From contig NZ_NGNR01000001.1 in NCBI RefSeq assembly GCF_002198115.1, positions 1,353,332 through 1,417,331 of the forward strand: DNA of 64,000 nt. The letters are read 5' to 3'. Every line of letters starts with the position of its first letter. Within the stretch, counting starts at the first letter, position 1. Origin of the DNA: Robiginitalea sediminis (GTDB taxonomy: Bacteria; Bacteroidota; Bacteroidia; Flavobacteriales; Flavobacteriaceae). Below are positions 59,794 through 64,000 of this stretch, in pieces. A program made the position numbers and the translations under genes. Under the pieces are notes generated by a model. That model searched no databases. It was given only the letters and a program-made list of their open reading frames with translations, and was not told the origin of the DNA.

Positions 59794-61071
59794 ATGAGTG
59801 ACAGCAACAACACCCTGAAGAAAAAGCTGCACGCCATAAAAGTCCGCATGGCGGGCAAGAAGATGGCGCCGGCTTTCAACGCGTTCCATACCTTCTTGTT
59901 CACCCCGAACGACACTACGCATTCCGGTGCGCACGTGCGGGGTGCCGACGATTTGAAGCGCACCATGAATACAGTAATTCTGGCTCTTATCCCGGTCTTG
60001 CTGTTTTCCTTTTTCAACACCGGCTACCAGCACTTCGCCGCCATTGATGCCGCCAACGGCATGCCGCGTACCCTGGACCTGTTCGGCAACTTCCTGACCT
60101 GGGAGAATTTCTGGCTGGGCTTCGTGCAGGTGATCCCCCTGGTAATCGTCTCCTATGCGGTAGGCCTTGGGGTGGAGTTCCTGTTCGCCGTAATTAAGGG
60201 CCATGAAGTGGAGGAAGGCTACCTGGTTACCGGGATGCTGGTCCCGCTCATTGTTCCTGTAGACACCCCCCTGTGGATGCTCGCCGTTGCCGTGGTATTC
60301 GGGGTGGTTATCGGCAAGGAGGTCTTTGGCGGAACCGGGATGAACATCCTCAACCCGGCCCTGACCATCCGCGCCTTCCTGTTCTTTGCCTATCCCACCT
60401 GGATGAGTGGGGACAAGGTGTGGGTGCACGGTGCCGTAGAGCGCGCCGGTACGCCGGACGCTATTTCAGGAGAGACTATTCTGGGGTCCCTGGCCCAAAA
60501 CGCGGATTACTCCTACAGTACCTTCGATATGTTCTTTGGGTTTATCCCGGGCTCCGTGGGGGAAACCTCCGCCTTTTTGATCCTTTTAGGGGGCCTCTTT
60601 CTGGCCTTCAGTAAGATCGCCAGCTGGCGTATCATGCTGAGCGCCGTTATCGGGTCCCTGGTAATGGGCCTGATCTTCAACGGCGTGGTAGATATGGGGT
60701 GGGTATCCGAGAGCAGCCGCTTCTACGGTCTTATGAGCTTCGATTTCTGGAAACACCTGATTGTAGGCGGGCTTGCCTTTGGTATCGTCTACATGGCTAC
60801 CGACCCGGTAACCGGGTCTCAGACCCACCGCGGTAAATGGATTTACGGGTTTCTGATCGGGTTTATCTCCGTGATGATCCGCGTCTTTAACCCGGCCTAC
60901 CCGGAAGGGGTATTCCTGGCGATCCTGCTGATGAACGTCTTTGCCCCCACCATAGACCACTATGTGGTACGGGCCAATGTGCGCAAACGCCTTAAGCGCC
61001 TTAAAAATGCTACCATCCTGCCCAAGGCTGGGGAAGGCAAAATGGAAGAACTTCAAGCTGAAACTGTCTGA
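59794..61071 (+). CDS. nqrB: Na+-translocating NADH:quinone reductase subunit B
   Basis: NqrB is a membrane subunit that carries covalent FMN and riboflavin. The 425-residue protein has about ten membrane segments. The flavinylation site is SGETIL with Thr228, where the usual motif is SGAT; the variant alanine-to-glutamate position should still allow ApbE-type flavin transfer but is worth noting. GMNILNPALTIRAFLFF and VYMATDPVTGSQTHRGKW are conserved. The gene lies 3 bases after nqrA and 2 before nqrC. Confidence 0.97.
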   Translation: MSDSNNTLKKKLHAIKVRMAGKKMAPAFNAFHTFLFTPNDTTHSGAHVRGADDLKRTMNTVILALIPVLLFSFFNTGYQHFAAIDAANGMPRTLDLFGNFLTWENFWLGFVQVIPLVIVSYAVGLGVEFLFAVIKGHEVEEGYLVTGMLVPLIVPVDTPLWMLAVAVVFGVVIGKEVFGGTGMNILNPALTIRAFLFFAYPTWMSGDKVWVHGAVERAGTPDAISGETILGSLAQNADYSYSTFDMFFGFIPGSVGETSAFLILLGGLFLAFSKIASWRIMLSAVIGSLVMGLIFNGVVDMGWVSESSRFYGLMSFDFWKHLIVGGLAFGIVYMATDPVTGSQTHRGKWIYGFLIGFISVMIRVFNPAYPEGVFLAILLMNVFAPTIDHYVVRANVRKRLKRLKNATILPKAGEGKMEELQAETV

Positions 61072-61073
61072 TT

Positions 61074-61823
61074 ATGGCCATTAACACCGAAAAGAACGTC
61101 TATACGGTACTCTTTGCAGCGGTAATGGTTGCGGTAGTCGGGACCATCCTGGCCTTCGCCGCATCCGGCCTCAAGCCGCTGATTAAGGAAAACGAGCGCT
61201 TCGAAAAGCAGCAGAACATCCTCTACGCCATGGGCGTGAATGAAAATTCGGATGAGGGTTCTGTCTCCTTTATCCCTACCAGCGAGGTGGAAAGCACATT
61301 CTCCGAGTACATCACCAGGCAAATCGTGGTGCGCGACGGGGAGATTACCGAAGACCCGGAAGCTTATCTGATAGACATGAAGAAACAGCTCAACCTGGCC
61401 AAGGATGGGGAAACCCCCAGCCTCCCGGTCATGATTGGCGAAAAAGACGGGAAGACCTACTATGTGATCCCCATGTATGGCAAAGGCCTCTGGGACGCGA
61501 TCTGGGGCCACATGGCCATAGACGAGAACATGGTGGTCCAGGGCGTTTACTTCGACCACAAGGGTGAAACCCCCGGTCTGGGCGCCAACATCAAGGCCCG
61601 CTACTTCATGGACGATTTCAGCGGGGAGTCCCTGCTTAACAACGGGCGCTATGCCGGTATCTCGGTAGCCAAGGGAAACAACGACCCCCTCAACCAGGAC
61701 AAAGACGACAACCAGGTGGATGCTCTTGCCGGTGCCACCATTACCGGTAACGGGATCACTGCCATGATCTCGGAGACCCTCTATCTGTATAAAGACTATC
61801 TCGAATCCATAAGAACCCAATAG
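61074..61823 (+). CDS. nqrC: Na+-translocating NADH:quinone reductase subunit C
   Basis: NqrC is anchored by one N-terminal membrane segment (about residues 10-30) and has a periplasmic domain bearing covalent FMN. The flavinylation motif is DALAGATITGNG, with Thr222 as the likely FMN residue. The segment GKGLWDAIWGHMAI and the DHKGETPGLGANI block are typical. It has 249 residues, the usual length, and lies 2 bases after nqrB and 3 before nqrD. Confidence 0.97.
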   Translation: MAINTEKNVYTVLFAAVMVAVVGTILAFAASGLKPLIKENERFEKQQNILYAMGVNENSDEGSVSFIPTSEVESTFSEYITRQIVVRDGEITEDPEAYLIDMKKQLNLAKDGETPSLPVMIGEKDGKTYYVIPMYGKGLWDAIWGHMAIDENMVVQGVYFDHKGETPGLGANIKARYFMDDFSGESLLNNGRYAGISVAKGNNDPLNQDKDDNQVDALAGATITGNGITAMISETLYLYKDYLESIRTQ

Positions 61824-61826
61824 CAT

Positions 61827-62474
61827 ATGGCACTCTTAAGTAAAAAAGATGCAAACCTGATCCTGGACCCGCTGGCGGACAACAACCCCATCACCATCCA
61901 GGTTCTGGGGATCTGTTCGGCCCTGGCCATCACCGCGGAGCTCAAGGCCTCCGTCGTCATGGCCCTGTCGGTTATCTTCGTGCTAGGGCTGGGGAACGTG
62001 GTGATTTCGCTGATGCGGAACATCATCCCGTCCAAGATCCGGATCATCGTGCAGCTCATCGTAATCGCCACCCTGGTGATTATCGTAGATCAGGTCCTCA
62101 AGGCGTTTGCCTATGAACTGAGCAAGACCCTGGCGGTTTTTGTGGGCCTGATTATCACCAACTGTATCATCATGGGCCGTTTTGAGGCCTTCGCCCTGGG
62201 TAACGGCCCCTGGCGTTCCTTCCTGGATGGGATCGGAAACGCCCTGGGTTATGGCGTTATCCTGATTATTGTCGGGTTCTTCCGGGAGCTCCTGGGTTCC
62301 GGGACCCTTTTCGGCTACCCTGTACTGGGCGACCCCATCGCAAAGACCGGGCTTTATGCCACCGGGTACGAGAATAACGGGTTTATGATTATTCCCCCTG
62401 CCGCGCTTATCGTCGTGGGGGTCATCATCTGGGTACAACGCTCGCGCAACCGCGCCCTGATCGAAGAAAACTAA
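61827..62474 (+). CDS. nqrD: Na+-translocating NADH:quinone reductase subunit D
   Basis: NqrD is one of two homologous membrane subunits that share an iron centre within the membrane. The 215-residue protein has six hydrophobic segments. Cys30 (VLGICSALAIT) and Cys113 (IITNCIIMGR) match the conserved iron-ligand cysteines. The family signature GRFEAFALGNGPWRSFLDG is present. It lies 3 bases after nqrC; nqrE follows after 26 bases. Confidence 0.97.
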   Translation: MALLSKKDANLILDPLADNNPITIQVLGICSALAITAELKASVVMALSVIFVLGLGNVVISLMRNIIPSKIRIIVQLIVIATLVIIVDQVLKAFAYELSKTLAVFVGLIITNCIIMGRFEAFALGNGPWRSFLDGIGNALGYGVILIIVGFFRELLGSGTLFGYPVLGDPIAKTGLYATGYENNGFMIIPPAALIVVGVIIWVQRSRNRALIEEN

Positions 62475-62500
62475 ACGCTGCGCACTAAAAGCACAAGAAG

Positions 62501-63265
62501 ATGTTAGAACACGTAGAACTCTTTTTCAAATCCATATTCATAGACAATATGGTCTTTGCCGTCTTCCTGGGGATGTGTTCCTACCTGGCTGTTTCCAAGA
62601 AGGTGAGCACGGCGGTAGGTCTCGGGGCGGCCGTTATCTTCGTCCTCGGGGTAACTGTGCCCCTTAACTGGCTCCTGGACCAATACCTCCTGCAGGAAGG
62701 TGCGCTGAGCTGGATGGGACCGGAATATGCCGATTACGACCTGAGTTTCCTCTCCTTTATCATGTTTATCGCTACGATTGCCACCATGGTGCAGCTCGTG
62801 GAGATCGTGGTGGAGAAATTTTCCCCGGCCCTGTATAACTCCCTCGGGATTTTCCTCCCGCTCATCGCGGTAAACTGTGCCATCCTCGGGGGCTCCCTGT
62901 TCATGCAGGCGCGGGAAATCCCTTCCCTGGGCCTGGCCTTCAATTACGGGATCAGTTCCGGAATCGGATGGTTTCTGGCCATTTTGGCCATTGCAGCCAT
63001 CCGGGAGAAAATCCGGTACTCCAATGTTCCGCCACCCCTGCGCGGGCTGGGGATTACCTTTATCATTACCGGCCTGATGGGCATTGGCTTCCAGAGTTTC
63101 GGGGGCATGCTTACCGGAGGGGACAGCGGCCCTGCCGAGGAGGCAGAGCAGGCTGAGGTAATCCGTACGGAAATCCCGGCTACCGAAGCGGCGGAAACCG
63201 AAGACGAAATTAAAAGTGAGGCGCAGGACGCCGTATCCTATAACGATCTTACAAACCCGAATTAA
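62501..63265 (+). CDS. nqrE: Na+-translocating NADH:quinone reductase subunit E with acidic C-terminal extension
   Basis: NqrE pairs with NqrD in the membrane. The 254-residue protein has a typical core to about residue 204, with Cys26 (LGMCSYLAV) and Cys126 (AVNCAILGGSLF) as iron ligands and the segment ISSGIGWFLAILAIAAIREK. A further 50 residues (205-254) form an acidic tail rich in Glu and Ala. Vibrio NqrE has about 198 residues, so the tail is an addition; it seems common in flavobacteria. nqrF starts directly after the stop. Confidence 0.96.
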   Translation: MLEHVELFFKSIFIDNMVFAVFLGMCSYLAVSKKVSTAVGLGAAVIFVLGVTVPLNWLLDQYLLQEGALSWMGPEYADYDLSFLSFIMFIATIATMVQLVEIVVEKFSPALYNSLGIFLPLIAVNCAILGGSLFMQAREIPSLGLAFNYGISSGIGWFLAILAIAAIREKIRYSNVPPPLRGLGITFIITGLMGIGFQSFGGMLTGGDSGPAEEAEQAEVIRTEIPATEAAETEDEIKSEAQDAVSYNDLTNPN

Positions 63266-64000
63266 ATGATCTTAGCTGCAAGTACCGTAGGTACCATTGT
63301 CATTACCGTAGTTGCTTTCCTGATCCTGGTTTTGCTCCTGGTGGCCCTGTTGCTGTTCACCAAGGAGAAGCTTTCGCCCTCCGGCCCGGTAACCATTACC
63401 ATCAACGGGGAAAAGCAGATTGAGGTGGCGTCTGGGAACTCCCTGCTCTCCACCCTTGGAAACGCCAAGATATTCCTGCCCTCGGCCTGCGGGGGAGGGG
63501 GAACCTGCATCCAGTGCGAGTGCCATGTGATGTCCGGCGGGGGAGAAGCCCTGCCCACCGAAACCCCCCACTTTTCGAAGCGGGAACTTAACGAAGGGGC
63601 CCGGCTGGCCTGCCAGGTAAAGGTGAAGCAGGACATGGAGATCACCATCCCGGAAGAAGTATTCGGGATCAAGAAATGGGAAGCCACCGTGGTCCGGAAC
63701 TACAATGTGGCCTCCTTCATCAAGGAATTTGTAGTGGAAATCCCCGAGGATATGAATTACAAAGCCGGGGGGTATATCCAGATCGAGATCCCGCCCTGCG
63801 AGGTGCCCTATAAGGACATCGACATTACCGCCCACCCGGAGGAACACGAAACCCCGGATAAATTCCAGGCGGAATGGGATAAATTCAACCTCTGGCCCCT
63901 GGTCATGAAAAACCCGGAAACAGTAGAGCGGGCCTATTCCATGGCCTCCTACCCGGCAGAAGGGCGTGAAATCATGCTCAATGTGCGGATTGCCACCCCG
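63266..64000 (+). CDS. nqrF: Na+-translocating NADH:quinone reductase subunit F, 5' part
   Basis: NqrF is the NADH-oxidising entry subunit. Only the first 245 residues are in the window, and the frame is open to the edge. One membrane segment spans about residues 10-31. The [2Fe-2S] ferredoxin-like domain has Cys75, Cys81, Cys84 and Cys116, the same spacing as in Vibrio NqrF. The flavin motif RAYSMASYPAEG begins the FAD domain near the end. The NADH-binding domain lies outside. The ATG immediately follows the nqrE TAA. Confidence 0.96.
   Translation, partial: MILAASTVGTIVITVVAFLILVLLLVALLLFTKEKLSPSGPVTITINGEKQIEVASGNSLLSTLGNAKIFLPSACGGGGTCIQCECHVMSGGGEALPTETPHFSKRELNEGARLACQVKVKQDMEITIPEEVFGIKKWEATVVRNYNVASFIKEFVVEIPEDMNYKAGGYIQIEIPPCEVPYKDIDITAHPEEHETPDKFQAEWDKFNLWPLVMKNPETVERAYSMASYPAEGREIMLNVRIATP

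Overview
The window is a chromosomal segment of a member of the Bacteroidota, most probably the family Flavobacteriaceae. The evidence is a mur/fts cluster in the flavobacterial arrangement, a 287-residue sigma factor typical of the phylum, type IX secretion genes (porT and a plug-type DUF5103 protein), an Omp85 lipoprotein, a Na+-NQR operon, and a small 57-residue protein of a flavobacterial family. Promoters of the Bacteroidota type (TTTG or TTG at -33, TAnnTTTG at -7) recur before many genes. G+C is well above 50% by eye, unusual for the family and reminiscent of Robiginitalea-like lineages; the genus is an inference. I see no rRNA, tRNA, CRISPR array, insertion sequence or phage gene.

Region 1 (1-15030) is a tightly packed division and cell wall cluster read left to right: rsmH, ftsL-like, ftsI, murE, mraY, murD, ftsW, murG, murC, ftsQ, ftsA, ftsZ, closed by a strong terminator. 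Most junctions overlap or lie within a few bases. Region 2 (15022-18107) holds an RND/MMPL exporter, a YqeY protein and a small lipoprotein.

Region 3 (18126-33000) is the most variable part and is rich in exported redox enzymes. It has a Tat-exported molybdenum hydroxylase pair (IorB/IorA type), a secreted metallo-beta-lactamase-fold protein, a secreted esterase, an NDH-2 NADH dehydrogenase, and a GMC dehydrogenase with an iron-sulfur cysteine motif plus its Tat-type small subunit. It also has a beta-barrel protein, folE with a small companion gene, a ThuA-like lipoprotein, and a giant SGNH-like/propeller/HEAT/cytochrome c fusion. The last two and the GMC pair could form an extracytoplasmic sugar-oxidation route, which is the best candidate here for a poorly described system.

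Region 4 (33050-47700) is mainly housekeeping: ypdA, a CBS protein, rpe, a VOC enzyme, rpoD, pnp, rpsO, a lone lipoprotein, accD (with its zinc ribbon cysteines lost), fbaA, a TamL/BamA-like protein, a TrmH methyltransferase, porT and ubiE. Region 5 (47868-58284) has trkA-trkH potassium uptake, an aminotransferase, a fatty acid desaturase, rsmG, pruA, apaG, DUF3667 and the DUF5103 plug protein. Region 6 (58438-64000) is the nqrABCDEF operon, cut by the window edge inside nqrF. NDH-2 and Na+-NQR together suggest a respiratory chain in which NADH enters both by a non-pumping and by a sodium-pumping route.
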